Shown here: piece after piece, positions 9,861 through 18,352 of the stretch
Position numbering within the stretch: position 1 is the stretch's first letter
Layout: each line of letters begins with the position of its first letter
From: Planctomycetes bacterium GWF2_41_51
GTDB taxonomy: Bacteria; Planctomycetota; Phycisphaerae; Sedimentisphaerales; UBA12454
Direction of reading: 5' to 3'
Assembly: GCA_001825665.1 (NCBI GenBank)
Contig: MHXZ01000087.1
Location: 62,001-126,000, forward strand
DNA: 64,000 nt
The notes under the pieces: model-generated
Told to the model about the DNA's origin: nothing
Databases searched by the model: none
The model's input: only the letters and a program-made list of their open reading frames with translations
Translations under genes and position numbers: made by a program

Positions 9861-10918
9861 GTAAAATATTTTGGAAAAATAAAACAGTCCTAATTGCCGG
9901 CCATACAGGTTTTAAAGGTTCATGGCTGTCGATATGGCTTAAATTGTTGGGGGCAAATCTGCATGGTTATGCGCTGGAACCGGATACGCATCCGAATATG
10001 TTTGAAGTTTCCGGTGTCGGAAAGATAATAAAATCAAATATAGGTGATATACGGAATTATAATAAACTTGCGAGCGTAGTGAAAAAATGTCAGCCGCAGA
10101 TTATCTTTCACTTGGCGGCACAACCGCTTGTTCGCCGCTCATACAAGGATCCGCTTGGGACGTATCAGACAAATATCATCGGCACGGCAAACCTGCTTGA
10201 AGCGGCAAGATATACCAAATCTGTGCAGGCGGTAATTGTTGTAACAAGTGACAAGTGCTATGACAACAGAGAAACGCATTATGCGTATAGGGAGTCTGAC
10301 CCTTTAGGCGGTTATGACCCTTACAGTTCAAGCAAGGCTTGTGCGGAAATAATCACGGCATCTTATCGAAAATCATTTTTTACTGACTGTCATACCGCAA
10401 TCGCCTCGGCCAGAGCAGGGAATGTTTTTGGCGGCGGTGACTGGGCAACTGACAGACTTGTTCCCGATTGCATGAGGGTATTGACTCAAAATAAAACTAT
10501 ATTGGTAAGATATCCAAACGCTGTTCGCCCATGGCAGCATGTTCTAGATCCTTTGTCCGGGTACATTATTCTTGCGGAAAAACTTTATAAGAGCGGTAAA
10601 AAATTTGCACGTGCATGGAATTTTGGACCTGGTGGGAAAAACACGAAAAATGTGGCTTTTATAGTTGATAAAATTATTAAGCTGTGGGGTAAGAACGCCA
10701 AATGGAGAACAACAGATATAAAACAGCCGCACGAAGCAATGTTGTTGAAACTGAACTGTTCGATGGCCCAAAAACATTTACTTTGGAGGCCGTGTTGGGA
10801 CATCGAAAAGGCACTTGAAGAAACTGTTTATTGGTATAAAACATACATGGAAAGACCGCGACAGATCATGAATACTACAATTGAACAAATTGAACAATAT
10901 ATGGAAGATTCAGAATGA
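9851..10918 (+). CDS. rfbG: CDP-glucose 4,6-dehydratase
   Basis: This is a 355-aa extended short-chain dehydrogenase/reductase. The NAD-binding loop is 'IAGHTGFKGSWLSIWLK', and the catalytic pair is in 'YDPYSSSKACAE' (Tyr-x3-Lys type). 'HLAAQPLVRRSY' and 'RAGNVFGGGDW' are characteristic of the CDP-glucose dehydratase subfamily. It turns CDP-glucose into CDP-4-dehydro-6-deoxyglucose in the cytoplasm. It overlaps rfbF upstream by 10 bases and rfbH downstream by 4 bases (ATGA), forming a compact pathway operon. Confidence 0.95.
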   Translation: MAISKIFWKNKTVLIAGHTGFKGSWLSIWLKLLGANLHGYALEPDTHPNMFEVSGVGKIIKSNIGDIRNYNKLASVVKKCQPQIIFHLAAQPLVRRSYKDPLGTYQTNIIGTANLLEAARYTKSVQAVIVVTSDKCYDNRETHYAYRESDPLGGYDPYSSSKACAEIITASYRKSFFTDCHTAIASARAGNVFGGGDWATDRLVPDCMRVLTQNKTILVRYPNAVRPWQHVLDPLSGYIILAEKLYKSGKKFARAWNFGPGGKNTKNVAFIVDKIIKLWGKNAKWRTTDIKQPHEAMLLKLNCSMAQKHLLWRPCWDIEKALEETVYWYKTYMERPRQIMNTTIEQIEQYMEDSE

Positions 10919-12270
10919 GTTTGTCAAAAGGATTAAGGCAAGCCGAAAAAAAAATAAAAGCACAGATATTTTCGCTTACCAAAAAGTATTATAGGCTCTG
11001 CCACCGGTCGCAGAAGGTAAAAGAATTTATTCCCGGTCAATCACGCATTAACTATGGCGGAAGATTCTATGATGAAAAGGAATTAATCAATCTTGTTGAC
11101 AGCAGTCTTGATTTTTGGCTTACCGCAGGGCCTTATACAAAAAAGTTTGAAAGATTATTGGCAGAAAAGATAGGTGTGAAATACTGCTGTTTTGTAAACT
11201 CTGGTTCCAGCGCAAACCTGCTGGCCGTTATGGCTTTAACTTCACCTCTGCTGAAAAATAGACGGCTTTGCTCCGGAGATGAAGTGATAACAGTTGCCGC
11301 CGGATTTCCAACCACAGTAACCCCTATTATTCAGGCAGGTGCCAAGCCAGTATTCGTTGATATTACTATCCCACAATATAATATTGATATTAAGATGCTT
11401 CAAAAGGCTTTCTCAAATAAAAGTAAAGCCATGATAGTGGCACATACTCTTGGCAATCCTTTTGACGTTGATAAAGTAGTTGCTTTTTGCAAAAACCATA
11501 ATCTTTGGCTAATCGAAGACAACTGTGACTCGCTTGGTTCAATCTACAAAACGAAGTCTACTGGGGCATTTGGTGACATTGCCACAAGCAGTTTTTATCC
11601 CCCCCACCATATAACCACCGGCGAAGGGGGTGCAATTTATACAAACAATCAGGTATTGAACAGAATAGTTTTATCTATGCGGGACTGGGGTCGCGACTGT
11701 TTCTGTTCGAGCGGCAGAGACGACACATGTAGAAAGAGATTTTCGCAACAGTTTGCCATACTGCCTTTTGGATATGACCACAAATATGTCTATAGTCATT
11801 TTGGTTACAATCTTAAGGCAACCGATTTACAAGCTGCTATTGGTTGCGCACAAATTAGGAAACTTGAAAGCTTTATTAAGAAGCGAAGGAATAATTGGCA
11901 GATTCTTTATGACGGTTTAAAAAGTTTTGAAGAGTTTTTTATATTACCTCAGCCGCAGGAAAATTCCATGCCGAGTTGGTTCGGATTTATGCTAACAGTG
12001 AAAGAAAATACTCATTTCAGTCGTGATGATATGGTTTGGTATCTTGAGCAGAATAATATCCAGACACGTATGCTGTTTGCTGGAAATTTCATTCGTCAGC
12101 CGGCTTTTGATATAATGCGCAAGCAAAAAAAAACTTATAAAATCATTGGAAAGCTTGCGAACACAGATTTTGTGATGAATAATAGTTTTTGGCTTGGTGT
12201 TTATCCTGGCATGAGCAGGCAAATGCTTAAATATGTTATTGGATGTATACATAAATTTATTTACAGATAA
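10915..12270 (+). CDS. rfbH: CDP-4-dehydro-6-deoxyglucose 3-dehydrase (E1, PMP/iron-sulfur type)
   Basis: This 451-aa member of the DegT/DnrJ/EryC1 fold has two diagnostic changes. The Schiff-base lysine is replaced by histidine ('FYPPHHITTGEGG', His231/232). Cysteines for a [2Fe-2S] cluster are also present ('GRDCFCSSGRDDTC': C262, C264, C272). Both are hallmarks of the PMP-dependent C3 dehydrase RfbH/DdhC/AscC. It removes the C3 hydroxyl of CDP-4-dehydro-6-deoxyglucose together with an NADH-dependent iron-sulfur reductase (E3, DdhD/AscD). No such reductase gene is visible in this window, so it must lie elsewhere. The start overlaps the rfbG stop by 4 bases. Confidence 0.95.
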   Translation: MSLSKGLRQAEKKIKAQIFSLTKKYYRLCHRSQKVKEFIPGQSRINYGGRFYDEKELINLVDSSLDFWLTAGPYTKKFERLLAEKIGVKYCCFVNSGSSANLLAVMALTSPLLKNRRLCSGDEVITVAAGFPTTVTPIIQAGAKPVFVDITIPQYNIDIKMLQKAFSNKSKAMIVAHTLGNPFDVDKVVAFCKNHNLWLIEDNCDSLGSIYKTKSTGAFGDIATSSFYPPHHITTGEGGAIYTNNQVLNRIVLSMRDWGRDCFCSSGRDDTCRKRFSQQFAILPFGYDHKYVYSHFGYNLKATDLQAAIGCAQIRKLESFIKKRRNNWQILYDGLKSFEEFFILPQPQENSMPSWFGFMLTVKENTHFSRDDMVWYLEQNNIQTRMLFAGNFIRQPAFDIMRKQKKTYKIIGKLANTDFVMNNSFWLGVYPGMSRQMLKYVIGCIHKFIYR

Positions 12271-12340
12271 TTTATTTGTAAATATATACGGTGTTTCTAT
12301 AAATTATGGAACAATGTTCGATAAATGGGAGTTAGTTTAA

Positions 12341-14080
12341 ATGAAAGCTTGTGATTTTATAATTAAGTATCTTTCCGAAAAGGCTGGTATAGACCACATA
12401 TTTACATATGCAGGTGGTACGAATTCTATGCTTTTGGATTCTGCACATCGCCTTGGCCGTCCCCGTCTCATTCCTTGTCGTCATGAACAGAATGCTGCCC
12501 TTGCTGCAGACGGTTATGCTAAAGCTAAGTCTGGACTGGGCTGTGCTTTGGCCATGTCCGGCCCCGGTGCGACAAATATGATTACGGGAATAGCGCAATC
12601 ATTCTTTGACTCAACCCCTGTTTTCTATCTTACAGGAAATGTAACTACGTCAACTTATAAATATGACCGCCCGTTACGGCAATTTGGGTACCAGGAAACT
12701 GATATTGTTTCACTTGTAAAGCCGATTACCAAGCAAGCATATTTTGTTGACAAAATACAGCGAGTGTCTGCGGCATTGCGTTCCGCCTTGCAGCAGTGTA
12801 CAATTAATCGGCCAGGACCGGTTCTTTATGACATTCCTTTTGATATACAAAAACTTGATGTGGATGAATCTCAACTTGATGTGGATTTCTCACTTAGTGT
12901 CAGAACAAGGCTTTCCAAACAGCAATATGTCATGTTTTGTGAGCTGTTGAGTGCGGCACGCAAGCCTCTTATTCTTGTCGGCGGGGGTATCCAGTTATCT
13001 CATGCAAAGAAAATGCTCCATGATTTTTCTCATAGATATAATCTTCCCGTAGTATCTTCGCTTTTGGGCCGTGACGCTTTCGATAATACGGAATCTCTTT
13101 ATGTCGGTTATATTGGTTCTTACGGCATTCGTGCGGCGAACAAAATATTGGCCGCTTCAGATATGGTAATAGTTCTGGGTTCTCGTCTGGATTCACGTCA
13201 GACGGCCAACATACAGGAATTTGCATGCAACAAGAAAATTATTCATATTGATATTGATCCTGATGTCATAGGCAGTACGGTCGAACCGGCTCTTGGCATA
13301 AATATGCATCTGGCGGATTTTTTTGAAGATTTTCAGAGTTTTGCTAAAGAAAAGCCTTTAAACTATAAAACGTCGGGAGTCTGGCTTACTTCAATTAATA
13401 ATGTGCGTAAATTGCTTAATGAAGATGCAATGCAGGACTTTGGTGCTTTGAATCCTAAAAAGTTCCTACGAGAGTTATCACTTGCAATGCCGGATGGTAC
13501 TACTTATACCGCTGATGTCGGTAACAATCAAATGTGGACGGCACAGAGTTTTGTTCTTAAAGCCAATGATCGAATTTTGTATTCTGGTGGACTTGGCACT
13601 ATGGGGTATGCCATACCGGCTGCTATAGGAGCATATTTTGCATGCCCTGACAGACCTCTGGTAGCCGTTGCCGGAGACGGCGGTTTTCAAATGTCTATTG
13701 CGGAATTACAAACCATTCGTGAGTTCAATATCCCTGTTAAAATAGTGGTGCTTAATAACAATATGCTTGGCCTGATGAAAAATTTTCAGGATGAAAATTT
13801 TAATGGTCAATATCCCGCTACTGTTATTGGATATAGTGTTCCCGATATTGAAAAGATCGCAGACGCGTATGGTATTCAGAATTATACACTTTCTGTCGAT
13901 CAGAGTGGTTCGGAAGCTATAAACTGGCTTAAATCACAAACGTGTCCGACATTGCTGCAAGTTAAAGTGCCAAATAACTGGGGGCCATATCCTAAGGTTT
14001 TGCCGGGTTCAGGCCTTGGTAAACAATATCCGCCGCTTGCGGACGACGTGGAATCAGCAATCATCAAGGAGTTACTATGA
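12341..14080 (+). CDS. ThDP-dependent enzyme of the acetolactate synthase family, YerE-like by context
   Basis: This 579-aa protein has the three domains of ThDP enzymes. The N-terminal Pyr domain holds the activating Glu ('PCRHEQNAALAADGYAK'). A central Rossmann-like domain carries 'KPLILVGGGIQLSHA'. The C-terminal PP domain has the Mg/ThDP motif 'VAGDGGFQMSIAELQT' closing at 'VVLNNNMLG'. Acetolactate synthase and YerE share this layout. It lies directly after rfbF-G-H and before a sugar C-methyltransferase. I therefore infer a YerE-type role: transfer of a two-carbon acyl unit from pyruvate to the C4 ketone of a CDP-3,6-dideoxy-4-keto sugar, as in yersiniose synthesis. A housekeeping acetolactate synthase is less likely here. 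The stop overlaps the next start by 4 bases. Confidence 0.8.
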   Translation: MKACDFIIKYLSEKAGIDHIFTYAGGTNSMLLDSAHRLGRPRLIPCRHEQNAALAADGYAKAKSGLGCALAMSGPGATNMITGIAQSFFDSTPVFYLTGNVTTSTYKYDRPLRQFGYQETDIVSLVKPITKQAYFVDKIQRVSAALRSALQQCTINRPGPVLYDIPFDIQKLDVDESQLDVDFSLSVRTRLSKQQYVMFCELLSAARKPLILVGGGIQLSHAKKMLHDFSHRYNLPVVSSLLGRDAFDNTESLYVGYIGSYGIRAANKILAASDMVIVLGSRLDSRQTANIQEFACNKKIIHIDIDPDVIGSTVEPALGINMHLADFFEDFQSFAKEKPLNYKTSGVWLTSINNVRKLLNEDAMQDFGALNPKKFLRELSLAMPDGTTYTADVGNNQMWTAQSFVLKANDRILYSGGLGTMGYAIPAAIGAYFACPDRPLVAVAGDGGFQMSIAELQTIREFNIPVKIVVLNNNMLGLMKNFQDENFNGQYPATVIGYSVPDIEKIADAYGIQNYTLSVDQSGSEAINWLKSQTCPTLLQVKVPNNWGPYPKVLPGSGLGKQYPPLADDVESAIIKELL

Positions 14081-15216
14081 AAAGTTCCTTTTGTAGAATA
14101 TGCAAGTCCTCTGATTTGGAAGAAGTGATGTGTTTCGAGAAAGCTCCCCGAAACATAGAACGATTGTTGGAGTCTGGTCAGCTGTCTAGAGACAAAGCTG
14201 TGGAACTGCATGTTTATCAATGCAGGATGTGCGATCATGTACAATTGCTTGACCAATTGGAGGATGAATATTACGAAGAGTATTTGATGAGCCATAGCCA
14301 TGCAAAGAAAATGAAGGAATTCCAGCTGCAGCAAGCCTCTGCTTTTTTGCAGCATTTTGGTTTGAAAGATGCCGCTGTCTTTGAGGCGGGGTGCGGAGAT
14401 GGTCAATTTTCTCTTACACTCAAAGGCCAGGGTTGTCACGTGCTTGCCAATGAGCCATCGGCAAAAGCACGAGCGGCCTGCAAGGAAAAAGGACTCAATA
14501 CCGTGGGAGGCTATCTTGGTACGGGCGTATTTCCCTCTTTGAATGAATCGTTTGATGCTGTCGTTGCCAGACAGGTACTTGAACATGTTCCTGATCCCAA
14601 TGATTTTGTTGTGGGAATAAAAGAAATACTTAAGCCGGCAGGAGTGGGTCTGATTGAAGTTCCTTCTCTGGAACAGGCAATTGAAAATGACAGATTTTTT
14701 GATTTTTTCCCTGATCATTTATCGTATTTTTCGAGCGCAGTACTGACCAGACTTTTCTCGTGTAATGGTTTTGATGTTGTTCAGGTCAAGCGAGTGATGG
14801 ATGGTGAATATAATGAGGTATGGGTCAAAAAAAAATCGCAGCCGAATCTACTGAATATTCAGCAGGCAGCAAATAATATTGCCGGTGCCTTTCGGGATTT
14901 CTTGGGTAAAGAAAGTAAGGTTGGGCGTAAAGTTGCGATTTGGGGAGCTGGTGCAAAAGGTGTTCTGACGCTGTCTATGGTAGATACCCGCTCAGTGTCT
15001 TATTTGATAGATTTGGACCCTGTAAAGAAAGACCGCTATACACCTGTTTCCCATTTGCAGGTTTCTGCTCCAGATAGACTTTTAACAGAACCGGTTGACT
15101 CGGTAATCATTACTGCGCTTGCGTATAAAGATGAAATAATGCGTGATTTGAAAGCTAAATATTCATTTAAAGGGAAGATTTTTTATTTAGCCGGTGGCCA
15201 GATAAAAGAGTGTTAG
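14077..15216 (+). CDS. NDP-sugar C-methyltransferase family protein with zinc-binding N-terminus
   Basis: The 379-aa product has three parts. A Cys-rich zinc-binding N-terminus comes first ('FCRICKSSD' and 'YQCRMCDHVQLLDQ'). A class I methyltransferase core follows ('VFEAGCGDGQFSLTL' motif I, 'FDAVVARQVLEHVPDP'). A Rossmann-like C-terminal domain ends the protein ('KVAIWGAGAKGVLTL'). This order is that of the TylCIII/TcaB9 family, which methylates keto-deoxysugar nucleotides at carbon. A close alternative is O-methylation or a non-canonical reductive role. Overlap with the ThDP gene and the shared pathway make action on the same CDP-sugar plausible, so the sugar may be both acylated and methylated, or the two genes may belong to alternative branches. 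Confidence 0.85.
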   Translation: MKSSFCRICKSSDLEEVMCFEKAPRNIERLLESGQLSRDKAVELHVYQCRMCDHVQLLDQLEDEYYEEYLMSHSHAKKMKEFQLQQASAFLQHFGLKDAAVFEAGCGDGQFSLTLKGQGCHVLANEPSAKARAACKEKGLNTVGGYLGTGVFPSLNESFDAVVARQVLEHVPDPNDFVVGIKEILKPAGVGLIEVPSLEQAIENDRFFDFFPDHLSYFSSAVLTRLFSCNGFDVVQVKRVMDGEYNEVWVKKKSQPNLLNIQQAANNIAGAFRDFLGKESKVGRKVAIWGAGAKGVLTLSMVDTRSVSYLIDLDPVKKDRYTPVSHLQVSAPDRLLTEPVDSVIITALAYKDEIMRDLKAKYSFKGKIFYLAGGQIKEC

Positions 15217-15217
15217 T

Positions 15218-15327
15218 GTGAAGATGATTAACGTGGTCACGCCTTGTTGTAACAAAGAAAAGAATGTGGAAGGATTGTTTCAAAGTTAAAAAATATTCAA
15301 AAAACTTGATTATAAGTCGGTATACCT
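15218..15327 (+). pseudogene. Relic of the 5' end of a GT2 (DPM1/GtrB-like) glycosyltransferase gene
   Basis: A GTG two bases after the previous stop opens a frame reading 'VKMINVVTPCCNKEKNVEGL' and then hits TAA after about 24 codons. The peptide continues beyond the stop as 'KIFKKLDYKSVY'. This mirrors the first ~35 residues of the intact GT2 at 17383 ('MKLISVVTPCYNEEKNIEEL', then '..LGYSYEH'). No catalytic remainder follows, because a strong ribosome-binding site for the next gene begins right after it. I read this as a decayed and deleted duplicate, not as a functional gene. Confidence 0.65.
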
Positions 15328-15342
15328 ACAAGGAGGCACGCA

Positions 15343-16125
15343 ATGGCAAATCACGAAAAAGATGAAACTTTGATGCATGATTGGAAAAATCAGACGGCTA
15401 TAGAAAAGCAGTCTTTTGATGAGTTGCAGGATTATTTCGAGCACGGCATAGGGACAACCATATCAAAACTGGAAAACTTTCCCAAATACGTTCGCCGTCA
15501 ATCGCTGTCAAAATATTTGGCAAGAGCCGATATTTTTCGTAAAATTATCAATGTTCATGGGTCAATCATCGATGGAGGCGTAAATGCGGGCTGTTCGCTT
15601 ATGACCTTTGCCAGCCTGAGTGCTATCTTTGAGCCGGTCAATTACACGCGTAAAATTATAGGATTTGACACTTTTTCCGGCATCCCAGATATTCATGAAA
15701 AAGATTTTAATCTCGGAAAAAGCTCACCTCACGTCTGCAAAGGAGGTTTTCGAGCGGACGGTTTCGATCAGGATATCTTGAGAGCAGTAAAAATATTTGA
15801 TTCTAACCGGAATCTTGGCCATATTCCCAAAGTTGAGATCGTTAAAGGCGATGTTCGCGAAACAATGCCGCTATATCTTAAGGAGAATCCGCACCTGATC
15901 GTGAGCCTTCTTCATCTTGATATGGATGTTTATGAGGCAACCAAAGTAGCTGTAGAGACTTTTTTCCCACGAATGCCTAAAGGAGCAATTCTCATTTTTG
16001 ATGAAATTAATCAGCCGGGGTATCCTGGAGAAACGCTGGCGGTCATGGATACGCTCGGACTACGTAACTTGAGACTTGAACGATGCGCCTATGAAACGGG
16101 CCTGTCGTATGCAATTTTAGAATAG
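15343..16125 (+). CDS. TylF/MycF-family class I methyltransferase
   Basis: This 260-aa protein starts at an ATG with an excellent ribosome-binding site (AAGGAGG, 8 bases upstream). The blocks 'IIDGGVNAGCSLMTFA', 'IIGFDTFSGIPDIHEKDF' and 'LHLDMDVYEATKVAVE' are the SAM and metal-binding landmarks of the TylF (macrocin O-methyltransferase) family. The acidic residues that bind Mg2+ are visible in 'LDMDVYE' and 'IFDEINQPGYPGE'. Family members O-methylate sugars and polyketides. Here the likely substrate is a sugar of the surface glycan, although the exact acceptor and position cannot be told. Confidence 0.85.
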   Translation: MANHEKDETLMHDWKNQTAIEKQSFDELQDYFEHGIGTTISKLENFPKYVRRQSLSKYLARADIFRKIINVHGSIIDGGVNAGCSLMTFASLSAIFEPVNYTRKIIGFDTFSGIPDIHEKDFNLGKSSPHVCKGGFRADGFDQDILRAVKIFDSNRNLGHIPKVEIVKGDVRETMPLYLKENPHLIVSLLHLDMDVYEATKVAVETFFPRMPKGAILIFDEINQPGYPGETLAVMDTLGLRNLRLERCAYETGLSYAILE

Positions 16126-16155
16126 GTTAATTATCAGTATGAAAGGAAAGGGGTT

Positions 16156-17343
16156 ATGGAGCCTAGTAAGTCACGTGTTTATATGTGGCAGAATAACTTA
16201 TGCATCACATACACGATAACATTTAAAATGTTCGAGGATTATTTTTTAGCAAATGGATGGATTGTTGTGCAAGACGCTCGTCAAGCCGATTGGATACTGA
16301 TCGGCGCATGCGGAGGATTCCTTCCCCAGATCAAGGACTATGTCGAAAAGATCAAGACATTAGCCACTTTAGGAAAAAAAATAGCAGTCTACGGCTGCCT
16401 GCCGAAAATCGCACCGGAAGAATTTAAAAAATCCGGTGCCTCAGTTAATTTGTACATTCCACCGTCTCGCCCGCAGGATATAGAGAAAATCGTATCGGAT
16501 CCCAGTATCCCATGGAAAGAATTACGGGAGTCATGCGGTTTTCGAAAGGAAGATTATCGTAAATACGATCCGAAGAAGAAATACGTGGTCATTCAGTACG
16601 GTTGTGATGCGACATGTGTCTATTGTCCCCATAAAATCGGCATGGGACCGCGAATCAGCCGACCAAAGGAAGAGGTGTTGAGCCTTGTGCGAGCATCACT
16701 TGCCAATGGTGCCAATACCATTTTTTTAGAGGGCCAGGACAGCGGCTCATGGGGCACGGATCTAGTGCCAGCGCAGAACTATTTAGATGTCCTTGAGCCT
16801 ATTTTAGAAATGCCTGGTGATTTTGAAGTGCATATAGGGCAATTTAGTTCCGGTTGGATTTTGCATTATGGGGAAAAGTTATTAAAGGCATTTGGACACC
16901 CACGGGTAACCGATATAAAAACACCTATTCAGTCCGCCAACCCCAGGATATTGACTCTTATGGGGAGGGATCCTCGTGTTAAGGAGATTGGACCGTTTTT
17001 AAAAAATTTACGGCATAGCAAGAAAAAAATGAATATCAGGACAGATATAATGATAGGTTTCCCAACAGAGACAAAACAAGAATTGGACATGACTCTGGAA
17101 TTTGCGCGAAATCATTTTTACGAAATCGCTTGTTTCGGATTTGAGATACATCCGAATACGCCGATAGCCAAAATGGACACGAAATTTCATACGAAAGAGG
17201 TTATCGAAGAAAGAGTGCAATATGCCATCAAATTTCTGGAAGAAGACCCGCAGATTATAACGCACCGCGGGGGACAAGTTTATGACACGCTTATCACAAG
17301 AGAAAAACGAAAAGAAGAGCTTGTCGTTAGACTCATTCGATGA
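16156..17343 (+). CDS. MiaB/RimO-like radical SAM protein lacking the TRAM domain
   Basis: This 395-aa protein has a UPF0004-like N-terminal domain with three Cys in the places that bind the auxiliary cluster of methylthiotransferases ('WQNNLCITY', 'LIGACGGF', 'VYGCLPK'). It also has a radical SAM site C150-x3-C154-x2-C157 ('QYGCDATCVYCPHK'). 'TPIQSANPRILTLMGRD' and 'IRTDIMIGFPTET' match the MiaB/CDKAL1 pattern very well. After the barrel only ~40 residues remain, so the RNA-binding TRAM domain is absent. That and the location inside a polysaccharide operon suggest a substrate other than tRNA or ribosomal protein S12. Possible roles are sulfur insertion or other radical chemistry on a sugar, lipid or peptide. 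Confidence 0.8.
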   Translation: MEPSKSRVYMWQNNLCITYTITFKMFEDYFLANGWIVVQDARQADWILIGACGGFLPQIKDYVEKIKTLATLGKKIAVYGCLPKIAPEEFKKSGASVNLYIPPSRPQDIEKIVSDPSIPWKELRESCGFRKEDYRKYDPKKKYVVIQYGCDATCVYCPHKIGMGPRISRPKEEVLSLVRASLANGANTIFLEGQDSGSWGTDLVPAQNYLDVLEPILEMPGDFEVHIGQFSSGWILHYGEKLLKAFGHPRVTDIKTPIQSANPRILTLMGRDPRVKEIGPFLKNLRHSKKKMNIRTDIMIGFPTETKQELDMTLEFARNHFYEIACFGFEIHPNTPIAKMDTKFHTKEVIEERVQYAIKFLEEDPQIITHRGGQVYDTLITREKRKEELVVRLIR

Positions 17344-17382
17344 CTTTATGGAAAAATTTATTCGATATAAGGAGGTGTTTCA

Positions 17383-18309
17383 GTGAAATTAATTAGTGTT
17401 GTAACCCCCTGTTATAATGAAGAAAAAAATATCGAGGAACTGTATCTGAGGGTAAAAGAGACAATGCAGCCTCTTGGTTATTCGTATGAACATATTTTCA
17501 TAGATAATTCGTCGGCCGATAATACAGTTGGGATATTGAAAAGGATAGCCCAGGAAAATAAGAATGTAAAAATCATAGTAAATGCAAAAAATTTTGGGCC
17601 GATACGGTCGCCTTATTATGGAATGTTGCAGGCCAAAGGCGATGCCGTGGTAATGATTTTTGCCGACCTCCAGGACACTCCGAGGACTATAATCGAATTT
17701 GTAAAGAAATGGGAGGAGGGCTACAAGTTGGTGCTTGGTGTTAAAATTCGGAGTATGGAATCTTTCTTTATGTATAAGATGCGAAGCCTCTATTACTGGT
17801 TGTATAAGTTTTTATCTGAAAATGATGTCATAGAGCATTGCACCGGTTTCGGATTGTACGATAGGAAGATCGTAGAGATATTCAGGAACTTAGATGAGCC
17901 ATATCCTTATTTAAAAAGTTTAATTTCAGAAGTGGGATTCGATAAGGCAATCGTGGAATATACCCAACAAAAAAGGGCGAGCGGAACTTCCTCCATCAGT
18001 CTGTACAAACTTTATGACGCCGCAATCAGCGGGATCACCAGTGATTCTCGCGTGATGATCCGAATCGCGACGATATTCGGGTTTGCCGCGTCCGCTGTCA
18101 GTCTTTTGATTGCTATTACCTATGTCATTCTGAAAATTGCTATGTGGGATAAATATCCACTGGGAATTGCCTCGGTTGCCATAGGAATCTTCTTTTTTGC
18201 ATCGATTCAGCTATTCTTTATAGGATTGATTGGTGAGTATATTGGTGCTGTTTTGACGCAGGTGAAGAAAAGGCCGCTGGTGATTGAAAAAGAGAGAATC
18301 AATTTTTGA
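17383..18309 (+). CDS. Polyprenyl-phosphate glycosyltransferase, GT2 (DPM1/GtrB/ArnC type)
   Basis: The start is a GTG with a strong ribosome-binding site (AAGGAGGTG) just upstream. The 308-aa protein begins with the GT2 nucleotide-binding strand 'ISVVTPCYNEEKNIEEL' and has 'IFIDNSSADNT', 'VVMIFADLQDTPR' (the DXD-type acidic site) and the acceptor region 'YTQQKRASGTSSIS'. Two C-terminal transmembrane helices (about 225-250 and 262-290) anchor it. Such enzymes transfer a sugar from a nucleotide donor to undecaprenyl or dolichyl phosphate on the cytoplasmic face, supplying lipid-linked donors for GT-C transferases such as those at 6756 and 20262. Confidence 0.88.
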   Translation: MKLISVVTPCYNEEKNIEELYLRVKETMQPLGYSYEHIFIDNSSADNTVGILKRIAQENKNVKIIVNAKNFGPIRSPYYGMLQAKGDAVVMIFADLQDTPRTIIEFVKKWEEGYKLVLGVKIRSMESFFMYKMRSLYYWLYKFLSENDVIEHCTGFGLYDRKIVEIFRNLDEPYPYLKSLISEVGFDKAIVEYTQQKRASGTSSISLYKLYDAAISGITSDSRVMIRIATIFGFAASAVSLLIAITYVILKIAMWDKYPLGIASVAIGIFFFASIQLFFIGLIGEYIGAVLTQVKKRPLVIEKERINF

Positions 18310-18352
18310 GTTAATCAAAAACTTTATTAAATCAATAATTTAATAACATCAC

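Noticed and set aside
12341-14080. Housekeeping acetolactate synthase (ilvB)
   Set aside because: No small-subunit gene or branched-chain amino-acid gene is nearby, and it is embedded in a sugar pathway; a YerE-type role fits better, though a tree is needed.
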